DNA of 27,714 nt from a virus. Shown piece after piece: positions 1 through 7,401 of the stretch; positions within the stretch are counted from its first letter, which is position 1, and every line of letters begins with the position of its first letter. The position numbers and the translations under genes were made by a program. Under the pieces are notes generated by a model. That model made no database searches and had not been told where the DNA came from. It saw nothing but the letters and a program-made list of their open reading frames with translations. The stretch covers positions 1 through 27,714 of the IMG/VR virus record IMGVR_UViG_3300022866_000036. One strand, given 5' to 3'.

Positions 1-313
1 TTTTTGCTGCGTCCATCAGACGCTCGATGTCTTTCTCAGTCTCAGCTTGAAATCGGGCAGTCGAACTGTGATGCTCCGCTAATTTATCTGGCTTTAGCAT
101 TGAACCGAAAACTGAAATCTTGCTCTGTATAACGGGTAGCACCTCGTTGATGGCATCGATCTTCTCAAAGGCTGCGTCACTTGCCTTCTTGTTCTCCATG
201 CCCTGCTGTGAGTTCTGCTTAGATACACTCTCCAGCCTGACCAGCCAGACGACCAGAGCCAGTACCGCCATGATGAACGGCCAAACTGCCTTGAGGTCAG
301 CTACTATATCCAT
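1..313 (-). CDS. Membrane-anchored coiled-coil protein, C-terminus cut by window edge
   Basis: The gene starts with ATG at 313, overlapping the stop of the upstream gene (TGATG), and is still open at base 1. The visible 104 residues begin MDIVADLKAVWPFI and contain one strongly hydrophobic segment at about residues 9-25, followed by a charged, predicted helical/coiled-coil region rich in K, E, Q and S. One transmembrane helix followed by a coiled coil is seen in small phage membrane proteins such as spanin-like, holin-like and DUF2730-like proteins, but nothing here separates these. Its position after the tail fibre genes fits the end of a late operon, where lysis genes often lie. Function is not assigned. 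Confidence 0.75.
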   Translation of the reverse strand, partial: MDIVADLKAVWPFIMAVLALVVWLVRLESVSKQNSQQGMENKKASDAAFEKIDAINEVLPVIQSKISVFGSMLKPDKLAEHHSSTARFQAETEKDIERLMDAAK

Positions 314-636
314 CAGCCAAGTTTAGTTTTCATTAAGGCAGAGAATCCCATCCAAACCATAGCAAGTACCGATGTTGTGATGACGCCAACCGCGCACAAC
401 ACACCCTTAGATTTTACAGAAGCACAGGCGTTGCGTTGGTTGCGCACATGCTCCATGTCTTTGCGGTATTCCGCTTTAGCTTCTGGAGTTGACGCATAGA
501 TGCCAAACCCCTCCAGCACTTCTTTAGCTGCGGCGATCCCAGATGATTGGGCAAGCGCGATAGCTTGGTGTCGGGTGATGTATGCGTTGCTATGCTCATC
601 GAATACCCGGCGCTCTTCGCCGTTGAAGGCTTCCAT
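313..636 (-). CDS. Small protein with C-terminal membrane segment
   Basis: 107 aa, ATG at 636, coupled to the preceding gene by a TAATG overlap and to the next by TGATG. The N-terminal two thirds is charged and helical (motif RRVFDEHSNAYITRHQ); residues about 78-100 form one hydrophobic helix (GVLCAVGVITTSVLAMVWMG) followed by a short basic tail. This suggests a tail-anchored inner-membrane protein. The neighbour downstream also has a transmembrane segment, so the pair may act together in lysis or entry, which is inference from position only. I do not recognise the family. Confidence 0.75.
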   Translation of the reverse strand: MEAFNGEERRVFDEHSNAYITRHQAIALAQSSGIAAAKEVLEGFGIYASTPEAKAEYRKDMEHVRNQRNACASVKSKGVLCAVGVITTSVLAMVWMGFSALMKTKLG

Positions 637-899
637 TAGAGCTTGGCCCTCTCAAGGTCTATCGCTGCAACGGCAGCAGACCACCAAGCAACAGCAGTTG
701 CGTCACCTGTGTCACGCTCACGCTCTCTGCGCTTGGTCATTGTACTCTCAATGCGTTCTATCTCTGCGAACACTGCCCTAGCAGTAGCCCCATCTTCAAA
801 CGTTGCATCGACAGCATCTTGAGCAGTTTCTTCTGCCGCTGTGAAGTTCACTGTTACTGGGTCTGAGCCAGCAGCGATTATGATTTGTGTACGTGCCAT
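636..899 (-). CDS. Small protein following the tail fibre gene
   Basis: 87 aa, ATG at 899, one base from the stop of the tail fibre gene. The sequence FTAAEETAQDAVDA near residue 20 and the later run of charged residues (TMTKRRERERDTGD) resemble the acidic/helical tails of small proteins encoded after phage tail fibres, including fibre-assembly or XkdW-like proteins. The similarity is of style rather than a clear domain hit. No membrane segment or cysteine is present. A chaperone or accessory role for the adjacent fibre is a reasonable guess from position, not shown by the sequence. Confidence 0.7.
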   Translation of the reverse strand: MARTQIIIAAGSDPVTVNFTAAEETAQDAVDATFEDGATARAVFAEIERIESTMTKRRERERDTGDATAVAWWSAAVAAIDLERAKL

Positions 900-900
900 G

Positions 901-2070
901 TTACGAACCCCATACTTGAATTGAACCAGAGAATGTAGACGACCCCGGCTTAAAGCGGATACCTGTTACCGCGCCTGTCGCGCCTTGGTACTGGCTAGTC
1001 GCTGTTGTGTTTACATAAGTCGTATCATCGAATACGCCGTGACAGAATAAAGTCTTATTATCAACGGTCTGATCTGGGCGAGGTAACTCAATATAATGGG
1101 CTGAGTTTGTCCCTCGCATATAACCTAAAACGCCAGTCGCGGCAGCAGTCGAGCTAACCGCTGTTAGACCTCTGACCATGTAACTCGCGTATGATGCTGT
1201 GGCCCAAGCACCACCAACCTTCACTTCGTACCGCAACTCAACGTCGCCAGCAGCCGCAGGGACCATATCGAAACAATGGATTTCGATCATGTCATTTGAG
1301 GCGAAGTAGCCATCGAATGTAATAACGGACTGTGCAGAGAACGCCAAACTCTCAGCTAATAGTGTTCGACCACCAGAAGGGGTTGCAAAAGTAGGAGCCA
1401 CGCCAGCACCGCCAGAAGTTAATATTTGCCCAGACGTGCCAACTGCAACCACCGCAGGAGCGCCAGCAGCGTCCCATGTTATCAACTCGCCGTCTGTGCC
1501 GTTGGCAAGGGAGGCGATGGGTAGTTTTGACCAATCAGCGTCCGTCGCATCAGATATTAAAACAGTATTAGCTGCACCAATTGCCACACGCTCCGCCGCC
1601 CCAGACCCGCCACCGCGTATCATATCCCCTTGAGTCGTCATAGGGTTGGTAAATCCAGATTCCGCTGAAACCCTAGATGCCTGAAATGCTGTGCCGTCGT
1701 AAACAAACATATAAAACTTGCCCGCAACTAATTCGCCAGCCGTTACTGCAGATCCATTAATTTCGACGGCCTTAGTCCCAAGCGAGTCAATATTAAGTGT
1801 TGCTGCGCCGGTATTTGTACCGCCTAATTTCGCAACAAATAATTGGTTCGAAGCATAGGCCGTGATTGTCATGCCGGATGTCAAAGTTATAGTATCTGTG
1901 CCTGACGTGGTTTTAGCCCCGCCGAAAAAGTCACGCCAAGCCGCAACGTCTGCCATCTCTTGACGTGCTGAATTGTTGACTTGGCTCGGTGCCATACCTT
2001 CAGCCCAATCGATATTGCCGACGGACGCGTTTGATGCAGGGGTTGTTGACCAGTTATAAAAGGTTGCCAT
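901..2070 (-). CDS. Tail fibre / receptor-binding structural protein
   Basis: 389 aa. I chose ATG at 2070 (MATFYNWSTTPASNASVG) because it sits a few bases behind AGGAAG and just after the upstream stop; a longer frame to 2124 would overlap the previous gene needlessly. The N-terminal 60 residues (NIDWAEGMAPSQVNNSARQ) are typical of the virion-attachment part of phage fibres. The middle has the low-complexity TTQGDMIRGGGSGAAERV and GTSGQILTSGGAG phrases common in fibre shafts. The C-terminal about 150 residues are beta-rich and probably form the receptor-binding tip. It is the last large gene of the late operon, the usual fibre position. Confidence 0.85.
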   Translation of the reverse strand: MATFYNWSTTPASNASVGNIDWAEGMAPSQVNNSARQEMADVAAWRDFFGGAKTTSGTDTITLTSGMTITAYASNQLFVAKLGGTNTGAATLNIDSLGTKAVEINGSAVTAGELVAGKFYMFVYDGTAFQASRVSAESGFTNPMTTQGDMIRGGGSGAAERVAIGAANTVLISDATDADWSKLPIASLANGTDGELITWDAAGAPAVVAVGTSGQILTSGGAGVAPTFATPSGGRTLLAESLAFSAQSVITFDGYFASNDMIEIHCFDMVPAAAGDVELRYEVKVGGAWATASYASYMVRGLTAVSSTAAATGVLGYMRGTNSAHYIELPRPDQTVDNKTLFCHGVFDDTTYVNTTATSQYQGATGAVTGIRFKPGSSTFSGSIQVWGS

Positions 2071-2071
2071 A

Positions 2072-3430
2072 TTATTTCTTCCTATCTTTTCTATAAGGCG
2101 GTATTGCTCCGCCAGCTGCGGCACCTTCGCCCATTCCGAGCAAGCCTTGATATGGTAACGATGATGGGGTGTACGCCCTTGGCTTTGCGCCTGACGTTAA
2201 CGCTCTAACTGTTGATGCGGCTTGTTTTGTCCCTTGTTTAGCCGCTTGCGCAGCAAGGTTACCTCCAGCGCCAAGGGCTAGCATTCCAGGGACACCCCCT
2301 AGAGCATACGCACCCGCTCCGCCTATGTACGGCATCATAGCCTTAGATTGCTGTTCTGAAGTTGGGCCAAACTTGCCAATGGTTCTGAGTAGATTTACAC
2401 CTGCTGTGCCTTGTGCAACTTTCTTCAAAGCGTCCCGCTCAGTCTTGTTAAATATGTTCTTTTTAACGTCCTGCTTTAGCAAAGCGCGGGCGGCATTCCT
2501 TAATCCCATTTCTTCACCTGACGCAGCGTTTGAAGCGTTTTCTATCATATCGTCAATAATCTTTGACTTGTTGGCTTTGGTCCATAATGCATCCCCTTCC
2601 TTAAGAGTATTAATGTATTTTTTAGGGTCGCTGGAACGTGGGCCCCAAGGGCCTTTTGGCGCAACATCATCAACGCCTATGCGACGAAGGTAATCATCTA
2701 TATATGTTACCATCTTCCCGCCTATGCGAACCTCGTCTTTGTCTAAACTGCTTTTAGCAGACTTAGCGAGACGCCGAATAATACTTAATTCTTGCGCGTC
2801 TATATCGCTGCCTTTGTATTTCGCAATTTCGTTTAACGCGGTAGACGCTTTAGGATGCAGCCCTTCAGCAAAACCTTCTGACTTCAAACTTGGCCCCATA
2901 CCGTCAACCATGCTGTCAAAACTATTCGAATTTATGACAACGTTAGATTTCTTTGCCGCGTTATATTTTTCCTTCCCCGCCGCTTTTAATTGATCAGTCG
3001 TTGGTGCGTCTCTAATATCGGACCTTGTTAGTTTGTTTGGCGTTCGCTTAGGCATTGGCTTTAACTGTGAGGAAAAAGGCGCAAATGCACCCAATGCGCC
3101 GCGCGTGATGTCCTCTTCTGTTATATCACCACCAGATAGTGCTTGTTTAGGCATTGATACGCCCCGCGCGGCTTCATACACCCATGCAGGGGCAGTGAAG
3201 TCTGTCATAGTGTCGCCTTCATTAAAGGACGGCATTGGCAGGAAACCAGGTCTTTCTATATTAGGTTCAAGACCAAACGTTCCTTCAACTCTTTGATCTA
3301 GCGTTGGTTGGTCTTCAAACTTCTGCCCTTGAGATGCGCGTATAGCCTTGGCAAAGCGCGTTGCCGCGTCAGTGTCACCAGCCGCGTGTGCAGCCTTAAA
3401 TCCTGCCTTTAGGCGTTCTATATCTGCCAT
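2072..3430 (-). CDS. Probable internal virion / DNA ejection protein
   Basis: 452 aa, ATG at 3430 in a TAATG overlap with the upstream gene. The N-terminus (MADIERLKAGFKAAHAAGD) is a short helical repeat-like segment seen at the start of podovirus internal virion proteins. The middle is highly charged and helical. Residues about 360-400 form a Gly/Ala-rich hydrophobic stretch (MMPYIGGAGAYALGGVPG) and the end is very basic (PPYRKDRKK). Hydrophobic Gly/Ala stretches plus position between the tail hub and the fibre fit P22 gp16/gp20-type ejection proteins, which leave the capsid with the DNA. Assignment rests on composition and synteny, not on a recognised catalytic motif. Confidence 0.7.
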   Translation of the reverse strand: MADIERLKAGFKAAHAAGDTDAATRFAKAIRASQGQKFEDQPTLDQRVEGTFGLEPNIERPGFLPMPSFNEGDTMTDFTAPAWVYEAARGVSMPKQALSGGDITEEDITRGALGAFAPFSSQLKPMPKRTPNKLTRSDIRDAPTTDQLKAAGKEKYNAAKKSNVVINSNSFDSMVDGMGPSLKSEGFAEGLHPKASTALNEIAKYKGSDIDAQELSIIRRLAKSAKSSLDKDEVRIGGKMVTYIDDYLRRIGVDDVAPKGPWGPRSSDPKKYINTLKEGDALWTKANKSKIIDDMIENASNAASGEEMGLRNAARALLKQDVKKNIFNKTERDALKKVAQGTAGVNLLRTIGKFGPTSEQQSKAMMPYIGGAGAYALGGVPGMLALGAGGNLAAQAAKQGTKQAASTVRALTSGAKPRAYTPSSLPYQGLLGMGEGAAAGGAIPPYRKDRKK

Positions 3431-4755
3431 TATTTTGCGCCTATAGGGGCATAAAGATTTAAATCGTCTTCTAACTGTTTATCGAATTCAACAACCGGAG
3501 AGGACGAAGTTCCGAGGATAGTCGCCATTTCCTCCGCCGATAGGAAATCTGTTTTTCTAAACTCCGCTCTTAGTTTTCCTACTTCTTTTCGGGCTTCTCT
3601 TTCTGTCATTCCAGAGTCGAGCGCATCTAATTCAGCGTCTAATAAGACTTCAGCGCGTCTAGCCTGTTCACCCATGACTTTAGCAATAATTATGTTACCT
3701 TCACGCGAATTTCCAAGGCTTGGACCTGCGGCTTTGAATGCGTCCATTTCTTTTTCTGAAATAGATCCTTTCGTGCCTGCGATTCTGTCCATAACAAAGT
3801 CCATTTGCAGAACATTAAATTGCTCTAAACTTGTTATTTCTTTCATATCAACGGGCAGGCCTATAGCGTTGCCTACCCTCCCCGCTAGGAGCCGCCATTC
3901 AGCGCCGTAACCAGTCGGGGAAGACGCTGCAAGCCTGCCCATTGCGGCTGCTTTATCTCGCGTTGATGCAATGCCGTCGTATTTATCCATAAGAGCCCCT
4001 CTGCGTCCTGACAATCTTGCTTGTGCGGCTGTCTCTGACTTATTCTCAATAAGAGGTGTTTTCTTTTGTAGTTCTTTAACATAGGCGTAGAATTCAGGAG
4101 TGCCTGGCATTAAACCGGCGTCTTTAGCCTGTTGAGCGTAATTGCCAACTTTAACGGCGTCTTTTGGAGACCCGTGTTTCGTCGGATCAAAATTATTTGG
4201 CCGAATCATAACATTCTTGCCTGAAGCAATATCTAAGACTTCAATCGGGTTGCCTTGTTTCGCGGCCTTTGGTGCGCCTTGGTAATTAATTATCTCCCCC
4301 GTGAGAGAGTTTTTCTGACCATAGCCGCCTTGCTTGTATGGGTTTTGAACCGTGCTAAATGTCGCAGTCGGCTTTGCAAACTTCTGTTCCATCATCATTT
4401 TCATGCCCACTTCTGGGTTTGATTTTAAAAATGCCAACTTGAGAGGGTCGCCACCAGCCAATTGCTCGAACATAGCTTCTTGCTCAACCTTCTTTTTGTT
4501 CTGTGCCATGCCGCCCGCCATGCCCGCAAGTCCACTCATAGCTTGCCCGAAGCGGCCGCCGTTCTGTGGCGCTTGCAACATGCCTTGTCCTGCGCCCATT
4601 AAAGCGCTTGAGATTGTCTGCATACGGCCAGGCTTATCAAAGTAATCTAAGAGACCGCCGCCCTGTTGTGGCGAAGGTTGCCCCGGATTAGCGTAAGAGC
4701 CAGCTTTGTATTTGGCTGGATTGCTTGAAGAGAATATATCATCGAGAATGCCCAT
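3430..4755 (-). CDS. Probable internal virion / ejection protein, Gly/Met-rich N-terminus
   Basis: 441 aa, ATG at 4755 with GGAG about nine bases upstream. Residues 1-85 are rich in Gly, Gln, Met and Ala (GGGLLDYFDKPGRMQTISSA, then ALMGAGQGMLQAPQNGGRFG), a composition typical of proteins packed inside podovirus capsids. Residues 240-430 are charged and predicted helical. The GGGLLDYF motif near residue 33 recurs as GGGLQDYF in the virion gene at 6636-7058. No enzymatic motif is visible. By gene order (portal, scaffold, coat, adaptor, gp10-like hub, then this cluster) it corresponds to the P22 gp7/gp20/gp16 ejection-protein region. Confidence 0.7.
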   Translation of the reverse strand: MGILDDIFSSSNPAKYKAGSYANPGQPSPQQGGGLLDYFDKPGRMQTISSALMGAGQGMLQAPQNGGRFGQAMSGLAGMAGGMAQNKKKVEQEAMFEQLAGGDPLKLAFLKSNPEVGMKMMMEQKFAKPTATFSTVQNPYKQGGYGQKNSLTGEIINYQGAPKAAKQGNPIEVLDIASGKNVMIRPNNFDPTKHGSPKDAVKVGNYAQQAKDAGLMPGTPEFYAYVKELQKKTPLIENKSETAAQARLSGRRGALMDKYDGIASTRDKAAAMGRLAASSPTGYGAEWRLLAGRVGNAIGLPVDMKEITSLEQFNVLQMDFVMDRIAGTKGSISEKEMDAFKAAGPSLGNSREGNIIIAKVMGEQARRAEVLLDAELDALDSGMTEREARKEVGKLRAEFRKTDFLSAEEMATILGTSSSPVVEFDKQLEDDLNLYAPIGAK

Positions 4756-4767
4756 GTCTAAATACTC

Positions 4768-5616
4768 CTATGAAGCCAATGACGCTAATGCGCCAGCACC
4801 AAGCAAACCGCTGCCAATAGTTGAGCCGAGGCGACTCCCACCACCACCGCTTGAAGTCTGAGTGCCAATAGACGTGCCTCCCATGTTGCCTTGAACCGCG
4901 TTGTTAAACATCGCAAGGCGTTGGAAAGGCTCTGTCTGTTCAAAGTTAAATCGTTCGATTGCATCATTGATACCTTGTTGATTAAGGGCCTCACGCGCTT
5001 GGCCAACCTCACCAAGTGCCGCGAAGTCATGGTAATCTGTTTCCGCAAGCTGTGGTGCCATCTGCATAGCGTTCATTTGGTTTTTGCGTTCGTCTGAATA
5101 GTTCTGATATCCAAGCGCGCCGATTGAATCACCCAAGCCCTGACCTAATGCTCGTGATGCAAGACCTGAGTTTGTGCGCCCTGATTGTGCAAATTGTCCT
5201 TGAACTTTCGGCATGACCTGCTCTGTAACGCGGTCTGCCATTTGGCTAAAATAGGGGTTGCCCGCGTCAAGAAATTGTCCGCTATTGGTTGCGACGTTCT
5301 GAGCTTGCGCCATTTGGTTAACTGGTGAGCCTTGATAACCCCGTGCAGCTTGGCCTTGGAGTGCGGCCTCAGTCTCGCCTGCGAATGGCGCATAAGTTTG
5401 ACCGGGGAAATACTGCATACGCTGTGCAGCGTTTGAGAAGTCGCCCGCTTGCAAAGCCGTGTCTTGCTGGCCTTGAGGCAAGTTGTCAGTTGGCACACCA
5501 GTCAGGCCAGCTTGTAGACCGAATATGGTCTGTAACGAGCCTTTCTGTTCATCCCATGGCTCAGTCTTAGTTGTCTGAGTGTCGGGAATTTCTTGTTGTT
5601 TTGGTGAACCGCCCAT
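4768..5616 (-). CDS. Virion structural protein, Gln/Gly-rich
   Basis: 282 aa, ATG at 5616 with AAGGA upstream. It contains the phrases YFPGQTYAPFAGETEAAL (about residues 69-86), GQFAQSGRTNSGLASRALG (about 140-158) and a Gly/Ser-rich C-terminus ending in a Gly/Ala/Leu hydrophobic run (IGSGLLGAGALASLA). This combination is a recurrent but poorly characterised structural protein of marine and environmental podoviruses, encoded among ejection proteins. The hydrophobic tail could insert in membrane during DNA delivery; that is inference. Its downstream neighbour starts 13 bp after its stop. Confidence 0.7.
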   Translation of the reverse strand: MGGSPKQQEIPDTQTTKTEPWDEQKGSLQTIFGLQAGLTGVPTDNLPQGQQDTALQAGDFSNAAQRMQYFPGQTYAPFAGETEAALQGQAARGYQGSPVNQMAQAQNVATNSGQFLDAGNPYFSQMADRVTEQVMPKVQGQFAQSGRTNSGLASRALGQGLGDSIGALGYQNYSDERKNQMNAMQMAPQLAETDYHDFAALGEVGQAREALNQQGINDAIERFNFEQTEPFQRLAMFNNAVQGNMGGTSIGTQTSSGGGGSRLGSTIGSGLLGAGALASLAS

Positions 5617-5618
5617 GA

Positions 5619-6020
5619 TTACAATTCCTTACGTGCTAATGTCCAACTTGCGGACCAATCTTTTAGAACTCTCAGCCAACCCTTGCGGAAATATCCTTCA
5701 AGGTGAGAGCAACCGTTTTCTTTTGCCCATGCCCCAATATAGTCTTGGAACATTATCCAATCTTTGTAACCACTGCCCGCTAAGTATAATACTGCACAAA
5801 CTTTAAGCCTTGGGTAGGTTACAATCTGCGTCGTGCAAACGGCCCTTATTTTTTCTTCGTCGAAGGCTATCCACAATTGAATTTTGCCCTTTGAAATATA
5901 CTCGTATAGGTCAACTGTTAAAAACTCTTTCCCCCTGTCCGTCGCTCGTTTTAGTATTGGCTCCGCTTCCGACCAGTAAAGGTCTATTTCGTCAGACGGG
6001 ATTCCTGTAATCTTAACCAA
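5619..6020 (-). CDS. Small virion-cluster protein, possibly GNAT-fold
   Basis: 133 aa. The only start that keeps the full frame is TTG at 6020, inside the last codons of the upstream gene (8-bp overlap); there is no ATG near the N-terminus and no clear Shine-Dalgarno, so translation is probably coupled. The pattern beta-helix-beta with VDLYEYISKGKIQLWIAFDE, then AVLYLAGSGYKDW and GCSHLEGYFRKGWLRVLKDW, resembles acetyltransferase-fold proteins found in podovirus structural clusters, comparable in size and place to T7 gp13. No catalytic claim is made. It may be an assembly factor for the ejection proteins around it. Confidence 0.65.
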   Translation of the reverse strand: MVKITGIPSDEIDLYWSEAEPILKRATDRGKEFLTVDLYEYISKGKIQLWIAFDEEKIRAVCTTQIVTYPRLKVCAVLYLAGSGYKDWIMFQDYIGAWAKENGCSHLEGYFRKGWLRVLKDWSASWTLARKEL

Positions 6021-6579
6021 AAGCAGTCAACAGGCCAACGCCCGTCAAAGCTGCCCAACCTAATGGACCCATCCCAAGAAATGCTGGGGCAGCAGCAGCC
6101 AAAGACCCTCCAGCAGCCAAAGGCGCAGCAGCAGCCAAAGACCCTCCAGCAGTCATAGCGCTTAACGTGCCTACGCCCGGTCCAATCATGCTAGATCCGG
6201 CAACGGGAGCTAATGCAGGAGCCATAGCGCTTAACGTGCCTACGCCCGGTCCAATCATGCTAGATCCGGCAAAGGGAGCTAATGCAGGAGCAGGAGCCAT
6301 AGCGCTTAACGTGCCTACGCCCGGTCCCATCATGCTAGATCCGGCAAAGGGAGCTGGTGACGAGAATAAACCCTTTAAAGGGTCCAGTGCGCCAGCTTCG
6401 TTAAGCATATCGAGGCCAGCCATGCCGTTTTTGACGCTGTTGTCTTGTTGAGCTGGCGCGCGTTGCATTGGCGTAGACATGCCGGGGCTTGCCGCAAAGT
6501 TATTCGAACCCATAGTGATGCCGCCTGTATTTGGCGCTCGTCCTTGTAATGGGCCTACTTGTCTGATTGGCAAAGGCAT
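6013..6579 (-). CDS. Repeat-containing Gly/Ala/Pro-rich virion-cluster protein
   Basis: 188 aa, ATG at 6579 with AGGA upstream. After a Gly/Gln/Pro-rich N-terminus, residues about 75-145 contain three copies of a unit reading PFAGSSMIGPGVGTLSAMAP, followed by two copies of a 12-residue LAAGGSLAAAAP unit. The C-terminus is a hydrophobic Gly/Leu helix (GPLGWAALTGVGLLTAFG). The repeats are nearly identical at DNA level, so they expanded recently. Position among ejection proteins and the membrane-like C-terminus suggest a virion protein that may touch membrane; no family is recognised. Confidence 0.65.
   Translation of the reverse strand: MPLPIRQVGPLQGRAPNTGGITMGSNNFAASPGMSTPMQRAPAQQDNSVKNGMAGLDMLNEAGALDPLKGLFSSPAPFAGSSMMGPGVGTLSAMAPAPALAPFAGSSMIGPGVGTLSAMAPALAPVAGSSMIGPGVGTLSAMTAGGSLAAAAPLAAGGSLAAAAPAFLGMGPLGWAALTGVGLLTAFG
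6090..6152 (-). repeat. Tandem 36-bp coding repeat (two copies)
   Basis: Two almost identical copies, offset by 36 bp, carry the core CAGCAGCAGCCAAAGACCCT on the plus strand. They encode the repeated LAAGGSLAAAAP unit in the C-terminal part of the virion-cluster gene at 6013-6579. The unit length keeps the frame. Confidence 0.85.
6154..6356 (-). repeat. Tandem 69/75-bp coding repeat (three copies, last partial)
   Basis: Copies begin at 6154, 6223 and 6298, each starting CATAGCGCTTAACGTGCC on the plus strand. The first is 69 bp; the second is 75 bp because of a duplicated GCAGGA-type hexamer; the third diverges after about 58 bp. Both unit lengths are multiples of three, so the gene at 6013-6579 stays open and the protein repeats AGSSMIGPGVGTLSAMAP. 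Copies differ by only a few bases, pointing to recent slippage or unequal recombination. Confidence 0.9.
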
Positions 6580-6635
6580 ATAAAATTCCTATCTACGTTA
6601 TACTACACAAAAAGTTTGGACAATTAAAGCCTTTT

Positions 6636-7058
6636 CTACGGGCCTTGATTCTCTGGAAGCTGGCTAACGCGTTGCATTTCATTAAATCGTCTTTGCCAAA
6701 GCTCCTGCTCTGTCGGGCCTACGTATTTATCTGCAACGGCCACCGCTGGTTCTGGAGCTTGTGCAAGTGCCGCTTGAATGTCTTGTTGACGTTGGGCAAG
6801 CAATGCGTTGGCTTCTGCCATGGGGTCCGTCTGTGGCCCTTGCTGTTGAAGAGATGCAAAATAGTCTTGCAACCCACCGCCTTGAGGACTCGCGCCGAAC
6901 TGCATTGCAGGTTGTGGAGTTAGGTCAAACAACCCGCCCGCTTGCTGTTGATGCATTGGGTTTTGCCCGCCTAGAAGCCCGCCTTGGTACGGGTTTCCTT
7001 GTGGGTTGGCTTGGCCTAAACCTTGCGCCATCTGTAAAATTTGGTTGTATCTGTCCAT
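6636..7058 (-). CDS. Gln/Gly/Pro-rich virion-cluster protein
   Basis: 140 aa, ATG at 7058 with AGGA eight bases upstream. It is very rich in Gln, Gly and Pro (QGNPYQGGLLGGQNPMHQQQ), with a more structured C-terminal half (ADKYVGPTEQELWQRRFNE). The GGGLQDYF motif near residue 61 matches GGGLLDYF in the larger virion protein at 3430-4755, hinting at a shared contact or processing site. Composition and location resemble small internal virion proteins of P22-like phages such as gp7/gp14. No domain is recognised. Confidence 0.65.
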   Translation of the reverse strand: MDRYNQILQMAQGLGQANPQGNPYQGGLLGGQNPMHQQQAGGLFDLTPQPAMQFGASPQGGGLQDYFASLQQQGPQTDPMAEANALLAQRQQDIQAALAQAPEPAVAVADKYVGPTEQELWQRRFNEMQRVSQLPENQGP

Positions 7059-7062
7059 TGTC

Positions 7063-7401
7063 TTATCCTACCAAAATCACGCGGAATGTTTTGTCTGTCT
7101 GGGCGTTGTTCGCGTGGTTGATAACAACCGACCCGGATAGTCTATTCGTGTCTGCAACGTATGTCGTTGCCAATGCCGTCGCTGCGTTCGCTGTCTCAGG
7201 CATAAAGCCAAGGAACGACGCGGGGCTTAGTCGAACGTCTGTGATTGTCGTTGTCGCCTCATTTGATCTGAGCGTCACGATAATGACGTTGTTCGTCTTG
7301 CCTTGATTTTGACGCTGCGCCTGTTCCCCAAGCAACCGTCTATGCTGGTCGCTGTCAGGCAGGTATCGCGGAGCTGTCGGGTATCCAATAGGCGCGCCCA
7401 T
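7063..7401 (-). CDS. Conserved phage structural protein, beta-rich
   Basis: 112 aa, ATG at 7401 immediately after the TAA of the upstream gp10-like gene. The N-terminal 30 residues are polar and helical (DSDQHRRLLGEQAQRQNQ). Residues 35-112 alternate like a beta-sandwich (TNNVIIVTLRSNEATTTITD, then VINHANNAQTDKTFRVILVG). This two-part layout recurs in small proteins following the tail hub gene of podoviruses. A virion component at the tail or head is likely from synteny; the exact role is unknown. Confidence 0.75.
   Translation of the reverse strand: MGAPIGYPTAPRYLPDSDQHRRLLGEQAQRQNQGKTNNVIIVTLRSNEATTTITDVRLSPASFLGFMPETANAATALATTYVADTNRLSGSVVINHANNAQTDKTFRVILVG

Noticed and set aside
2169-2693. 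Long plus-strand open frame opposite the ejection-protein gene
   Set aside because: It lies wholly antisense to a well-supported gene in a tightly packed minus-strand operon and has no fitting ribosome binding site.
6154-6356. Regular repeats considered as a CRISPR-like array
   Set aside because: Units are contiguous, in frame and encode a repeated peptide; there are no unique spacers.
6602-6630. Possible minus-strand promoter TTGTCC-N15-TATAAC before the repeat-containing virion gene
   Set aside because: The spacer is two bases short of optimum, the -35 is weak and the genes are otherwise in one operon.
6761-7306. 181-codon plus-strand open frame
   Set aside because: It runs antisense across two supported minus-strand genes and their junction and its product has no domain-like composition.
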